Notes under the pieces: generated by a model
Databases searched by the model: none
What the model saw: the letters and a program-made list of their open reading frames with translations, nothing else
What the model was told of the DNA's origin: nothing
Made by a program: the position numbers and the translations under genes
In this document: positions 51,045 to 62,438 of the stretch, piece by piece
Layout of the letters: every line of letters begins with the position of its first letter
How positions within the stretch are numbered: position 1 is the first letter of the stretch
Source: Quillaja saponaria
Taxonomy: Eukaryota; Streptophyta; Magnoliopsida; Fabales; Quillajaceae
Length of the DNA stretch: 64,000 bases
Assembly (NCBI GenBank): GCA_029379385.1
Contig: CM055611.1
Span: forward strand, 2,666,001 to 2,730,000
Direction of reading: 5' to 3'

Positions 51045-51974
51045 ATGGAACAAGGCCGGTATTGGATGTGGGAAAAGCGGAAGCTTACTTTGAGCTCTCT
51101 TACTTCATCGACTAAACTTGATGACTCATGGGAAGAACAAGCTTTCGCAGAAGATGCAGCCGGAGCTCTTGGTGGTTGTGTATGGCCACCAAGATCATAT
51201 ACCTGCAGTTTTTGCAGGAGAGAATTCAGGTCAGCTCAAGCTCTTGGTGGTCATATGAATGTCCATAGAAGGGACAGAGCTAGACTAAAGCAGTCCTCAG
51301 CAAGTCCACCAAATGAAATTCTACATCATGACTCTCAATCTCATCAGAATCCAATCCAAAATCATTACACATCTATGCAGGGTTATCCATACAAATCTCA
51401 GGTTTCTGGTTTGGCTTATAACACTGATCACCCTAATTCTGACCATCCTGATATTCTTGCATCATCATCTTCAGCTTCTAGGGTTTCAGCTCCTCCAATT
51501 ATTGAGACTTGCAGTGAAAAGACCCTGTTCCCGCCTTTTACTTCTTATATTGTCCAAGAACACCGTAAGACATCTCCTGTTGGTTCCCCCAAATCTTGGT
51601 CAAACTTGGCTGAAGAGAGATACTTATATAATTCAGAACCCAAAACTGAAACACAGAACTCATCACAAGTAGTGGATTCTGGATTTAGGACTAAGGGGGA
51701 TAATTATGTCAAAACTGATTTGGCTGTGAGCTTGAATTTGTTTGTTTGTCGAGCTCACCCGGTGAAGCAGACTGACATTAAGGAGGAGGCTATTAGTTGC
51801 AAGAGAAGGAGAACTGATGAATCACCAAGACCATTCTTCCTAAAATCAAGCTCAGTTGAGAAACATCATACCCAATCAGAGGTGATTGACTTTAGCCCTA
51901 GCTCCATAGAAGAGCTAGATCTGGAGCTAAGACTTGGTAACATGCCAAAGCCCAAAGGTAGAGTAGAATTATAG
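51045..51974 (+). CDS. SUPERMAN/ZFP10-type single C2H2 zinc-finger repressor (309 aa)
   Basis: An intronless ORF from ATG 51045 to TAG 51972-51974. The first in-frame ATG was chosen; the protein then starts [13 protein letters not shown], typical for this group. One plant-type EPF finger spans residues about 53-74: Cys54 and Cys57, the QALGGH signature at 65-70, and His70 and His74, followed by basic RRDRARLK. A possible nuclear signal is KRRR at 253-256. The C-terminus carries an EAR-type repression motif, LDLELRL (291-297). Between them is a Ser/His/Asn-rich linker. Known relatives (SUPERMAN, RABBIT EARS, ZFP10) are nuclear repressors of cell division or organ development. The exact ortholog is not certain; the N-terminus favours the ZFP10 side. 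Confidence 0.92.
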   Translation: MEQGRYWMWEKRKLTLSSLTSSTKLDDSWEEQAFAEDAAGALGGCVWPPRSYTCSFCRREFRSAQALGGHMNVHRRDRARLKQSSASPPNEILHHDSQSHQNPIQNHYTSMQGYPYKSQVSGLAYNTDHPNSDHPDILASSSSASRVSAPPIIETCSEKTLFPPFTSYIVQEHRKTSPVGSPKSWSNLAEERYLYNSEPKTETQNSSQVVDSGFRTKGDNYVKTDLAVSLNLFVCRAHPVKQTDIKEEAISCKRRRTDESPRPFFLKSSSVEKHHTQSEVIDFSPSSIEELDLELRLGNMPKPKGRVEL

Positions 51975-54226
51975 TAAAGCCAGTGCTAAAACAGAATAGT
52001 ATATAAAGCTACTTTCCTTATGTTCATTTCAATCTTCTGTTTGATTTCTTCTTCAATACCACAAAAGGCATATTTGCTTCAATATCTGCAGAGTGTAATA
52101 ATAACAATATTTCAATGATAGAAAAGCTTGATCACTTCATCTTTCTGAAAGGAGATGTCACATTTCATCTTATTTAATTTGAATAACAGAACAATAGATG
52201 ACTTGGTAACTGGGTTCCCTCCAACTTTTGTATGTGATAATTAAGATACTGATACTGAAAACCACTATGCCTTTCCTGTAAACAGATTGTGATCTTGTTC
52301 TAGTCCTATCCAAGAAATTTTAATCCTCCTGCACATGTAAGTATGTAACAGTGTACATTTTAAAGTTTAGGGTTTCCCAAGTGAAACATATTCTTAACTT
52401 TATGCCTACCAACTTATTGTTTTCTTGTATTCTTACAGTAAACACAGTGATTATAATTTCCATTGGTAAGGAATACCTACTGTGTAGTATTCTAGCTCAA
52501 GCAGCATCCTGCATGCAAGCAAAGTGTCCTTCAAATTAACTTTCAAGTCTAAGTGCAAATCAGGAATTTAGGCTGATATATGTTTGTGAGATTGTCTGAG
52601 AGAGTCCAATTGGAAGTTTAGGTAGTGAGATTATTAAGGGTATGTCTGTGGGGTTTAAGGGGTGAAGGAACTGACTAAGAACTGCATGGAATATCGTGAG
52701 CTCTTTTTTCCATTCAGTCTTCACTGACATTCTATCAGACAGAGAACTAAACTAACCCACAAAACACACAGAGATTGAGTTTTTCAATGTCACATAAAGT
52801 CAGATACATCCCAACATCGATTCCCTTTTCCCTTGTATTATTATCATCATCCTCAGATCTGTTGCAGCTATACTATTTTCTACCCACATAAATCCATTTG
52901 CTTCTGTTCTCTCTCACCTTTTCTCTCTCTCTCTCCCCCTCCTCTTCTCAATCCCTCCAAATTTGCCACCTACTCCGGAATCAATTCAATTAACTATTGC
53001 CTATAATATTATCTTGTTCTCTTTTTTAATCACAGAGAATATTATTGATCCACGCATTTTTTGTTTCATCTTCTGCGTATATGAAGTAGATATACACCTA
53101 CCCAATGACAAATCCTATGTACCTAAAGTTGATAAATAATGAAAGCCTAAATTCCGTTACCCTAGTGAACCCTAGCCCTAGTTGTTTTGATTAAAACCCT
53201 GCAGGAGACAAGGCGATCATTGTGGGTTCTTCTTTTTCTCATTCCTACTAATGGGAATTTTATCAAACACCTTCTTGACTTAAATGGGTTTGCAGGGAAA
53301 CTGAAGCAGAGCTTTCATAAAGAAGGAATTTTTAAGTCATACCCACCATATAAATTCCAGTGAAAAGCTAAAATCCAAAGATAGTTTTAATGATTTGAGG
53401 GTCTTTTGCATGTGGGTCTTAATTTGTTTTCTAACGATGCATGTGAAAGTGAAGGAGAGAAAATGAGGAATGGTACCAATAAGGAAAAGTGAGATTGTTT
53501 GCTTTGGCTTCTACCAAGTGCTACATCTGTGTAAGAGGATTTAAAGGCAATTGGTTGGGCTTGTCTTCTTTTAGGAGAGTGAGTTGGATAGGTCTGGTAT
53601 AATACAGAGAGGCCTCAGTGAAATTTTTAGGTGCCACAAGCAGAGTGCACATGGGCATCAACTGTCCTTTCTCTGTTCCATACTTCAATTAATTCAAGGG
53701 GATTAATATAGAATAGAGTGAGGGAAATGGGATTTTATTCTCAGCTTGGCTTGGAATCTCTGTGTGTTTTGGTGATTTTGTTAATTCCAAATTTTTGTTT
53801 AAAGAGTCAAAATTTCGAAGGAGAAATTCCAGAGTATTGGAGGTTGGTTGTGTTGTCTATGAATAATTCTTTATAATAGTTTTGACAACTAAGGGTATAT
53901 TTGCATGGGAGCAAGTTCCCTCACGAGCATTACTTCAAAATTATATATAGTCATTAATTCTCTCTGTTTCTCTCTCTCTCTCTTCAAGTGCAGGGACAGC
54001 ATTTTGATTTTCTTTTTACTTCTCTAATTGATGATGGCCCACATAGCTATATGTATATTCTGTGAGAAAACCCTCTAGTTTCATTTAAACTATCATCCCT
54101 AATAGACAACCTAATTCTAATACTCTATTATTAATGTCATTAGGACCACACTTAGTATTCTAAGTACTATTGACTCATTTAGAGACTAAAATTTGGTTAA
54201 GATTGTTGATCACTTATGTAATTTAA

Positions 54227-54374
54227 CATAATCTTGTTATTCCACTAATAAAGAAAAGAAAAACATGTCATTAATTGACCATTTAATTTAATTTGTTGTT
54301 CATAATCTTGTTATTCCATGAATAAAGAAAAGAAAAACATGTCATTAATTGACCATTTAATTTAATTTGTTGTT
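54227..54374. repeat. 74-bp near-perfect tandem duplication
   Basis: The unit starting CATAATCTTGTTATTCCA occurs at 54227-54300 and 54301-54374, differing only at an ACTAAT/ATGAAT site. It is noncoding. Confidence 0.95.
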
Positions 54375-55559
54375 CTATATATTCTTCATCTACTACTAGG
54401 TTTTTGATAGCTATATAGGTTGTGGGTAATAAGTTATTAATTATATGTAGTCAAAATGATAATATTAATTTTAAATAACTCTTTTTTTTAAAAGAAAAAG
54501 AAAAAAAGAAGAAATATTTCTCCATTTTAAAACAAGTAAAAGAGATGAAATAAAACAATAAAACAATAAACAATAAAAAAGAATACAATAGAACCATAAA
54601 AGATTTTAATATTATTTTATTAATTTAGATGTTTGATGTATATTTTGTAAAATACAATTGTGAATTTGCAAATTTAATGTTGTTATTCATTTGAGACTTA
54701 CTCTTTCAAAAGAAAATAAGTTACTTATATAAAATAATTAAATTAACATATCTCTAAAATATGTTATACATTTTTTTAACATTCAAAATTAATTTATAGT
54801 GATGTCAAACAATTAATATTACATGAATTTGGAGTTATTATTTTTATTTATTTTTAGTTAAAAGATATTTTATACCAATGTAATGATTAATGACATAGTT
54901 ATATAATGTAATAAATAGAAATATATAGTTCAATATATTAATGATGTCATTCTATGATCACCTATCCAATCTCGATTGATCCAGTGACTCGAAATTTGGT
55001 AAAAATTTTTAAGTCAATCACTAATTTGATTTTTAAAACATTTCTTATGGCTTATTAATCACATTTACATTTATTGACAAAAAAACAAAAACATATAAGT
55101 AGATCTAGAAATATTATATGATATATAATTATAAATGATTTGTAAGCTACATAAATATTGATTGGATATATTTAATTTTTAACTAAATAAATCAATATAT
55201 AATTTAATTTATTTAGATAACTATCTCTCCATAATATAATGTAAATATGTAAATACCCATTTTTATTAGATGTAACTTTTAAAATAAAAGAAAGTTTGAA
55301 TTATTAATTTATATATTTTTTTATCAATATTTAAATTTTAATAATTTAGCACTCTAGTACAAAATTATTTTTATACTAAAGCAAATATTAGTGAAATCAT
55401 ATTACTATGATATTTTTTTTTTCTTTTGAAAAACATGTTATTTCTTTTTTATTTTGAAATATTATTTCATTAAAAGTTATATTTTTTAAAGATAGGTTTT
55501 GTAGTGGGTTTAAAAGTATCCAGGAGTGGGAGTGGAGAAGCTTATAAACTTAGATCCTA

Positions 55560-55617
55560 AACTTAGAAGTATGAGTGACAATAAGCCTAACTTAGAAGTA
55601 TGAGTGACAATAAGCCT
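55560..55617. repeat. 29-bp perfect tandem duplication
   Basis: The unit starting AACTTAGAAGTATGAGTGAC and ending AATAAGCCT occurs twice head to tail (55560-55588, 55589-55617). Confidence 0.95.
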
Positions 55618-56167
55618 AGCCTAGCTAGTGAACTATTCGTTAAGGATTCAGACCGAGCTTTGTTCATTTTCTAAATGAGTCGATCTTCAGTTTTATTTTG
55701 AATTCGTTTAGTAAAATAAGTTGAACTCAATCTTTTCAAAGCTCGCCTTTTATGTTAGCGAACCTGCTCCTCTAATATTATTTACATATAAATATATCTA
55801 TAATAGAAATATTTATATGCAAAAACTAACATTAGTTTTAACTTAATTTGATGCTAAGCTACTCTGATAGTTGTCTGCAATGTCTTTGCTTCAACTTTCC
55901 ATGACAAGTCAAACTTGACCTTTCTCGAAACTTAACAAGATGAAGCTCGGCTTTTTGAAACCCTTTACTTAGTAGTTTTTACACATATATATGTATTTAT
56001 TTATTAATATTTATATTAAAAATATGAATAAATATCATAGGTCATATTAGTTTTATTTAAATAAATATCCATTTTTTTTTTAAATAATTTCTTTGGTAAG
56101 AATATTGAACATATTAACACTTTATTTGTTTTATTATATTGATAGTAAAGTATATATTATATACACC

Positions 56168-56325
56168 AACAAGGATTAGGTACAGTGGTAAGGGAGCTGC
56201 AAAGTGAGAATACAAGTTCGAAACTTGGAGCAAACAATTATTGGGAGGGTATTCCACAACAGAGCCTGATGGGATTAGTCTCACAACAATGACTCTCTAG
56301 TAACGAAAAAGAAAGAAAAAAAACC
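56168..56325 (+). mobile_element. tRNA-derived SINE with 16-bp target duplication
   Basis: A 158-bp noncoding element flanked by the perfect 16-bp repeat ATATATTATATACACC at 56152-56167 and 56326-56341. Near the left end is a polymerase III A-box-like TTAGGTACAGTGG (56176-56188), and about 30 bases downstream is a B box, GTTCGAAAC (56216-56224), which fits GWTCRANNC exactly. It ends in an A-rich tail (about 56305-56323). This layout is that of a tRNA-related plant SINE moved by LINE-type target-primed reverse transcription. The TGATGGGATTAGTC run in the body recalls Au-like SINEs, but the family is not certain. Confidence 0.88.
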
Positions 56326-56341
56326 ATATATTATATACACC

Positions 56342-56809
56342 TTTCTTTGGGGCTTTATTTAAAATGTGCATCGGTTATTTGTCATGGGGTGTAGGATATT
56401 TGGACTGTAACATTTGGGCAAACCAAGCCCAACAATCAAAGCAGAAGAGTGAATGAAAAAAAAAAAAAAAAAAGTAATTTAAGAGTTGCGTGGAAGCAGA
56501 ATATACTAACTATGAAGTGGATAAATCATGAACTTGACTCGGGAAATGAATTCTATTACTGAGATATAATCATATATCCCAGTTGTTTGTAGCTAATGAA
56601 GTCAAATGGGGTGGCTTAGTCCGTTCCTAGTGCCAACTAGATGTAACGCAATACAAATGGTAGAAACCTTGGTAACCCATGGTTGTAACTTTTATCTCCT
56701 GGTGGCTTTTGTTTTTATTTTTTTGTATCGTATAGGGAAGAAAAAAGAAGAAGATTCTATAAGCCCTTTAAGAGCACCAATGGAGACAACACCTGATGCA
56801 TCATCTCCC
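56342..56809. other. Short intergenic segment between the SINE and a copia element
   Basis: It includes a poly-A run near 56458-56475. A 69-codon ORF at 56606-56815 crosses the presumed LTR boundary and has no motif, so it is not called as a gene. Confidence 0.4.
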
Positions 56810-57036
56810 TGTTGAATATTACTCAAAATTATCTATTTAGAATTAACTCTTAGGATTTATCTTGTTAATATTAGAATTATCTCTAAGATTATCATTAAGA
56901 TTAACTCTTAAGAGTTTTATTTCAATTGATATTGCATTGCTTTAGGTTTTATCTTTTAGGGAGTTTAATTTTATTTCTGATTGTTATTTTAGTCCTATAA
57001 ATAGGAGTTCTCATTATGCCATTTTATGAAGAATAA
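56810..57036 (+). repeat. Left LTR remnant of the copia element
   Basis: It starts TGTTGAATATT. It contains repeated TTAGAATTA/AACTCTTA words and a TATA-like CTATAAATAGGAG near 56995-57007, as in a promoter within an LTR, followed by AAGAATAAAG. It joins the gag frame directly at about 57037, so the LTR end, primer site and leader seem deleted. No right LTR is available for comparison, so this is inferred. Confidence 0.5.
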
Positions 57037-58232
57037 AGTCATTTGTTAGATGGGAATAACTTTGATAGGTGTAGTACACAAATGAAAGTACTCTTTGACT
57101 ATCAAGAAGTTTTGGACATGGTAGAGAATAAAGTTTCTGTTCTTGTAGAAAATTTCACTGAACTTCAAAGACAAACTCATCGTGACAACAAAGAAGAAGG
57201 ATTAAAAAGCTTTATTTTTTATCCACCAAAGTGTGGGTAAAGTGATTTTTGAGAAATATTGCTAGAGTGACCAATGCAAAAGAAGCGTAGGACATCTTAA
57301 ATCGTTCCCACAAAGGAGTTGAGAAGGTGAAAAGGTAAGACTTCAAACTTTAAGGTGTCAATTTGAACTCTTACAAATAAAAAATGATGAAACTGTTTCT
57401 GTTTATATTTCACGAGTTCTTATTTTGGTAAATAAATTGAGAACAAATGGAGATAAAGTTGAAGACCTAACAGTTATCTAGAAGATCCTGTGAACATTGA
57501 CAATGAAATTTGAACACATTGTCGTGGCTACTGAAGAGTCAAAAGTTTTAAAAGAGATGACAATTGATGAGTTGCAAAGCTCCCTAGAAGCCCATAAGTA
57601 GCGGCTTTATGAAAAGTCCTCAGAAAAATCAATTGAGCAAGCTTTTCAGAGCCAAGTTTCCATCAAAAGTAACAGAAGTGTTGAAGATGCAAGCACCGAA
57701 AGAGAAAGCAGAGGCCGAGGAAGAGGTTGAGGTAAAGGTAAATGAGGTCACTATGGTGGACGAGAAGTGAGCAATTACTATGATTGTGACAGTGAGAAAG
57801 AAAAGAATGATTCACATCACTTTGATATGAAAAGTTCGCAGAGAAGTCGAGGTTGAGGTCGAAGCAGAGGTAGATATGACAAATGAAATATTCAATGCTA
57901 TGCATGTCAAAAATATGGCCATTTCTCATATGACTGCTATTCAAAGAAATATGATCAGAACAGAGAAGAAGCTTGTTTTCTTTAAGAAGATGAAGATGAA
58001 AGTCAAGTTCTGCTGATAGTAGCTTCAAATACTAAGAGTCACACATGGTATCTTGATACCGGTTGCACCAGCCATATGATAAGAATGAGAAATGTATTTG
58101 CTGATGTTGATGAATCCGTAAGATCTAGTGTCAAGTTTTCAGATGATCGCTTCGTATCGGTGATGGGAAAAGGCAGAATCCTTATTTAATTGAAAAATGG
58201 AGATCACGCATACATCTCAAATATGTTCTATG
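57037..58232 (+). pseudogene. copia gag and protease pseudogene
   Basis: The start LLDGNNFDRCSTQMKVLF, with the usual W after R changed to Cys, marks the copia gag N-terminus without its first residues. Frameshifts and stops follow, but the UBN2-like blocks remain recognisable (ISRVLILVNKLRTNGDKVED, MTIDELQSSLEAHK). A zinc knuckle CYACQKYGHFSYDC (C-x2-C-x4-H-x4-C) is near 57899-57940. The protease active site WYLDTGCTSHM is at about 58048-58080. Sequence stops at 58232, where the hAT element begins, and resumes at 62439 after one copy of the target repeat. Confidence 0.85.
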
Positions 58233-58653
58233 TAAGGTTGTCGAGATCGAGATCTTAAGCAGGATCGTTGAGGGGAAGCAAGATCGACTAGTAAGATCTT
58301 AGTAAGATCAAATCGGTAGAATTGGAAGATCTTACAAATTTTGTAAAATAGTTATCAGAGCATATATCTATGTACATAATTTATTATAAATATTTGTATT
58401 TTATTATAAATAAGCACAATTTGTATAAAGCTCCAACTAAATTATTTTTTTCTAAAGTAAAATATTCACTAATTTCATCAATAAGATAAAATAACTACTC
58501 AAAGAGAATATAAGTGCAAACATAAAACATCCAATACGAACATCAAATTCATAACATTAATTTCATAAGCATCTAATCCAAGCATATGTTCATAAACAAA
58601 ATATCCATACAAAGATTCTTAATACAACAAAATTAAAATCCAGTTTGCATAAT

Positions 58654-61200
58654 TTAATCTAAACCAAAATTAGTCCCTTCTTCATAAACATCACAATTAT
58701 CTTCTTCATCACCACTGCTTTCTCCATCATCATCTCCATCATCATCTCTATTGCCAACATTATCATAACTATTGTCATTGTCATCATTACCTTCATTGTC
58801 AATGGGATTTCCACCTTCACCACTATCAACACTCATGACTTCATCAACTTCACCACCTACAACACCAACATCATCCTCTACATCTTCATCTTCATCTTCC
58901 ACCACTTGCACTTCATCTTCATCTAATGGAGCATTTAAATAAATCACATCATCATTGGTATTAGAAAAATCATCAAAAACACATAGCCATTCATTTGATG
59001 AAGAATCTACAAGTTCTTCTTTCGGAGTTATCCATTCATCATCTGAGGAGAGATCATCCAATTTCAAACTCTGACTCTAATATTTTTTGGATTTCCTTTC
59101 ATTCAACTTGCAATTGTACATGACAAACACTAAGGCATTCATTTTATTTTTTTTGATACAAACTATTCATTTTCTTTGTATGCACCTAAAAAAGTAGTAA
59201 ATTATTTATAAGAGATCAATACTAGAAACAAGAATTATAAAAATAAAATAATAGATACTATAAACTTATATTTACCATCTCAAATGCTCTCCAATTACGT
59301 TCACATCCAAAAGAACTGTAAGTCAGGCTTAAGATCTGAATGGCAAACCTTTGTAATTCAAGGAATTTATCTCTATAAGAATCTCACCATTTAGCTGGAG
59401 TTTTTTTCTCCCTCATTGCCTTTGCAGCTGAGATTCCAAATAATCCTCTAGCATTTTTGAGCTCTTCAAGTTACAAATCAATTGTATATCTCTCATTTGA
59501 ATTTTAAACCAATCTCTCCAAGCAACCATAAAATCAATGTTTAACTTCATAATCAGCTTTGAAGTTAGGACTATAATGGTATTGAGGATTTAAGTAATAT
59601 GTTACAGCATGCAAAGGCTTATGAAGTTGTATCTCCCATATCTCATCAACAATACTCTAAATAGGCTCATACCTATAAAGGTTAATAAGAAATTTAAGAT
59701 TAGTTAACTCAAAAAATAATATGAAAAATTATGAAGCTACTACTTACAAGTTTAAAGAAACAAAAGCTAACCTCTTTTTAATTTTTCCAAAATTTAATTG
59801 TATTTTTTCATTTGCCGGGTCCATTTCTTCATAAATAAATCCCATAACCGATTTTCCTTCTAAATCCACTAACCTGAGCAACTTGATAAGAGGATCAGCA
59901 GCCTTAAGACACTCAACAATTTTCTTCCAAAAGTCATTGTTTACAATAGTTCTTGCAACTTTCTTTCATTTTTCTGTATTTGAAGAAATGCTTGTTTTCC
60001 ACTTTTGAGAAGAAAACATTCTCATCAATGCTGCTTTTAATTCAAGAAGGCACTCCAAAGTCAAGTATGAAGTAGCAAATCGGGTCATTGCAGGTCTAAT
60101 TAAATCTCTCCCCTTGGTGAAACTCCTCAACATAGTAATGAGCATGTTTCTTCCATAAATGTATGTAATGATTCTTTTTCCTTTTTCGATGGTCACATAA
60201 TGCATTTTTAATATTTTTGCAAAATTCTCTAATATCAAATCAATGCAGTGTGCTGCACATGGTGTCCAATATAAGCTCTTTCTTTTTTCCATTAACATTT
60301 TACCAGCTGCTTTGTAGTTTGCTACATTATCAGTAATCACCTGCACCACATTGTACTCCTCAATCTTCTTCACAACATCATCTAACGTCTCGAAAAATTT
60401 GACGGCAGTTTTAGAGAAGTTTGATGTATCCACTGATGATAAAAATATAGTTCATTTCAGACTATTAACCAAGAAATTGCATATAGAATGTCTTTTCCTA
60501 TCTATCCAACCATCAGACATTAGAGAACATCCTATTTTTTTCATTCTAGTTTGTACTCCTCAAGAAGACTCATGGTTTTATTTACTTCTATCTTCAAGAA
60601 TTTTTCCCTTAATTCATGATAAGAAGGACCTTTAAGCCCACAACTATACCTCCCAATTGCTTTTAATATTTCAGCAAATTTAAGATTTTTCACACAATTA
60701 AAAGGGATAGCACTTATGTAAAAAAATTGAGCTATCTTCGAACATGCTTCTTCTCGCAAATCATTTTTGACTCATTGATTCATTGTTGTTTGTGTTTTGT
60801 TGCCTCCAACCCCACTAGAATTTTGCACGAAATATTCCTTAATTTCTTTCTCTTTCCCTTTACATTTTTGCACAATTTCTACCTCTTCCATATCATCTTC
60901 ACTATCTTCTAAAATTCTCTTTTTCTTCACTTTTTTCACTTCTAATTTATCCAAGACAATTCTTATTTTATTTCTCACATCATCTGGAACACTCACACAT
61001 GCCATTGTATCTTCTCTAGTGCATACAAGATGGTGTTCAAACCAAAAAATTCTACCTCTTACAATCTTCGAGCAATATTTGCATTTCACTTTTTCTCTTG
61101 TTTCCTTCAATTGGGATAACATACACCTAACCCATATCATTTCTACTTCCCAGAGCATTTTTTCTACTCTAAGGCATTTTCCTTTAAAACAAGAAGTCAT
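58654..61200 (-). pseudogene. hAT transposase pseudogene, element 3 (BED finger, hATC, acidic tail)
   Basis: Minus strand from about 61200 downward. The BED finger has KCKYCSKIVRGRIFWFEHHL and ACVSVPDDVRNKI (about 61080-60970). A Lys/Glu-rich linker follows, then a helical region (60759-60541). The central DUF659-like part has VVQVITDNVANYKAAGKMLM and YWTPCAAHCIDLIL (60433-59966). The C-terminal dimerisation block has FGCERNWRAFEM near 59290. The end is a long Asp/Glu-rich tail (59067-58654). Two introns with GT..AG borders are likely at about 59770-59672 and 59276-59187, because the protein similarity resumes across them. In-frame stops, for example after the BED linker and in YEPI-stop-SIVDEIW, show it is dead. 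Confidence 0.85.
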
Positions 61201-61879
61201 AATCAAATTAGCAACCAAGTAATAACTAATTTTTTTTTCCAACAAATCAAAATTAAAAAGAAGTAGAAAAATAACAAAACAAAACAAAAACAAATATCCA
61301 AACCACAAAATGAAAACATAAGCTTGAACAAGGAGCATAAACTAAAAGCAGCCACAATACAACAAGTCAATAACACTAAAAAGCATAAGATTAGTTTTTA
61401 AAGCATTTGTAGATTTTTTTTTTAATTTTTTTAAAAGAATGCTTGATATAATTGTTAAAATCAATGGATGAAACTATTTGGTTATTAATAGCAGTAACCA
61501 AAAAAATATCTCAAATTCTTTTGAATTCTAGCTGATACTTACAAGCCCAAACCACCAATTGAAAACAAAATCATACATGATAATAGTAAAATAATATATT
61601 GAATGAGAATCACAAATGACCAATTAGATGATATAATCATCTAATACATATATAATACATTGTATATGTCTAATGGTACATTACACTTACATATTATACA
61701 AATATTTTTCTTTTCAATATTATTACCATGATAATCCCCAATTAGCCAGAAAGTAATTTAAAAGATGATATAATCATCCAATATATTATACATATATAAT
61801 AATACACTATATATGTCAAATGTTACATTACATTTACAAATTATACAAATAGGTTTTTTTTTTTTTTCAATATTATTAC

Positions 61880-62170
61880 ATGATAATCCCTATTTCAAAA
61901 AAAAAAAAAAAAAAAAAAACCTTTTGTTTCTTCGTTAAAATTGAAACTCCACTTGCAGGATTCGAAAATGGCTACCCACTCTTCCCTTACTCTGCAAAGG
62001 CAAACAGAAAGCCTAATCACATTCCAATTGTAAGTTTATCTGCCGATATTGCTTTTCGATTCCGTGAGTGTCTAGGTGATCTTCTTACTTCAAGATATGA
62101 AGATGAGATGAGGAAGAGGTATGCAGTCTGCCTTCTAAGCATCACAAGTTCGACAGAAGAAAAGGGTTAA
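61880..62170 (+). other. More GC-balanced segment in the 5' part of hAT 3, possible captured sequence
   Basis: On the strand opposite the transposase there is an open frame with more normal codon composition than the surroundings. It includes a TTGCAG splice-acceptor-like site and an ATG (MATHSSLTLQRQ). A second frame reads through as GFENGYPLFPYSAKAN. No family was recognised. It could simply be the hAT 5' leader read in antisense, or a host-gene piece picked up by the transposon. Confidence 0.3.
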
Positions 62171-62438
62171 ATTCCAAAATACCCATATTACCTTTAAAAT
62201 CGATTCGGGTCTATGAAGCCCAATTAAAAATTCGACCCATGTGGCTCTCTGTGAAATCGTTCGAACTCGCCACAAACTCGCGATTTCACGATCTTGCTGT
62301 CGAGTTCATGATCTTGTTTCCGTGTTTTAAAGACTCTGATCTTGCTACCATGACAACTCGGAGTGCTGGCTTCAAATCGTAAGATAGTACGATCTTACCT
62401 TCCAAAGCACTGCATGTCTTGACAACATTGGTTCTATG

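Larger units (their letters stand above)
51975..56151. other. Intergenic region downstream of the zinc-finger gene
   Basis: About 4.2 kb. The first 400 bases probably include the 3' untranslated region. From 52800 to 54050 the DNA is less AT-rich with CT runs (52923-52940, 53970-53982), but no open frame or recognisable RNA was found. The rest is AT-rich and contains two short tandem duplications (54227-54374 and 55560-55617). Confidence 0.55.
58233..62430 (-). mobile_element. hAT transposon 3 inserted in the copia element
   Basis: A 4.2-kb element flanked by the perfect 8-bp repeat GTTCTATG at 58225-58232 and 62431-62438. The termini TAAGGTTGTCGAGA and, at the other end, CAATGTTGTCAAGA (read inward) form a 14-bp imperfect inverted repeat. 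Both subterminal regions are rich in GATCTTA/TAAGATC words. The minus strand carries a BED-finger hAT transposase pseudogene. It is a different family from hAT 1 and 2. Confidence 0.93.

Noticed and set aside
52640..53700. Possible microRNA precursor or hidden gene in the less AT-rich stretch after the zinc-finger gene
   Set aside because: I looked for known plant miRNA mature sequences and for a clear hairpin or open frame and found none by eye.
56606..56815. 69-codon ORF with a hydrophobic stretch
   Set aside because: It runs across the presumed LTR boundary and has no motif or context of a gene.
58654..59067. Very acidic 137-codon ORF as a separate gene
   Set aside because: It is in line with the hAT transposase C-terminal end (LDDLSSDDEW then Asp/Glu tail), so it belongs to that pseudogene.
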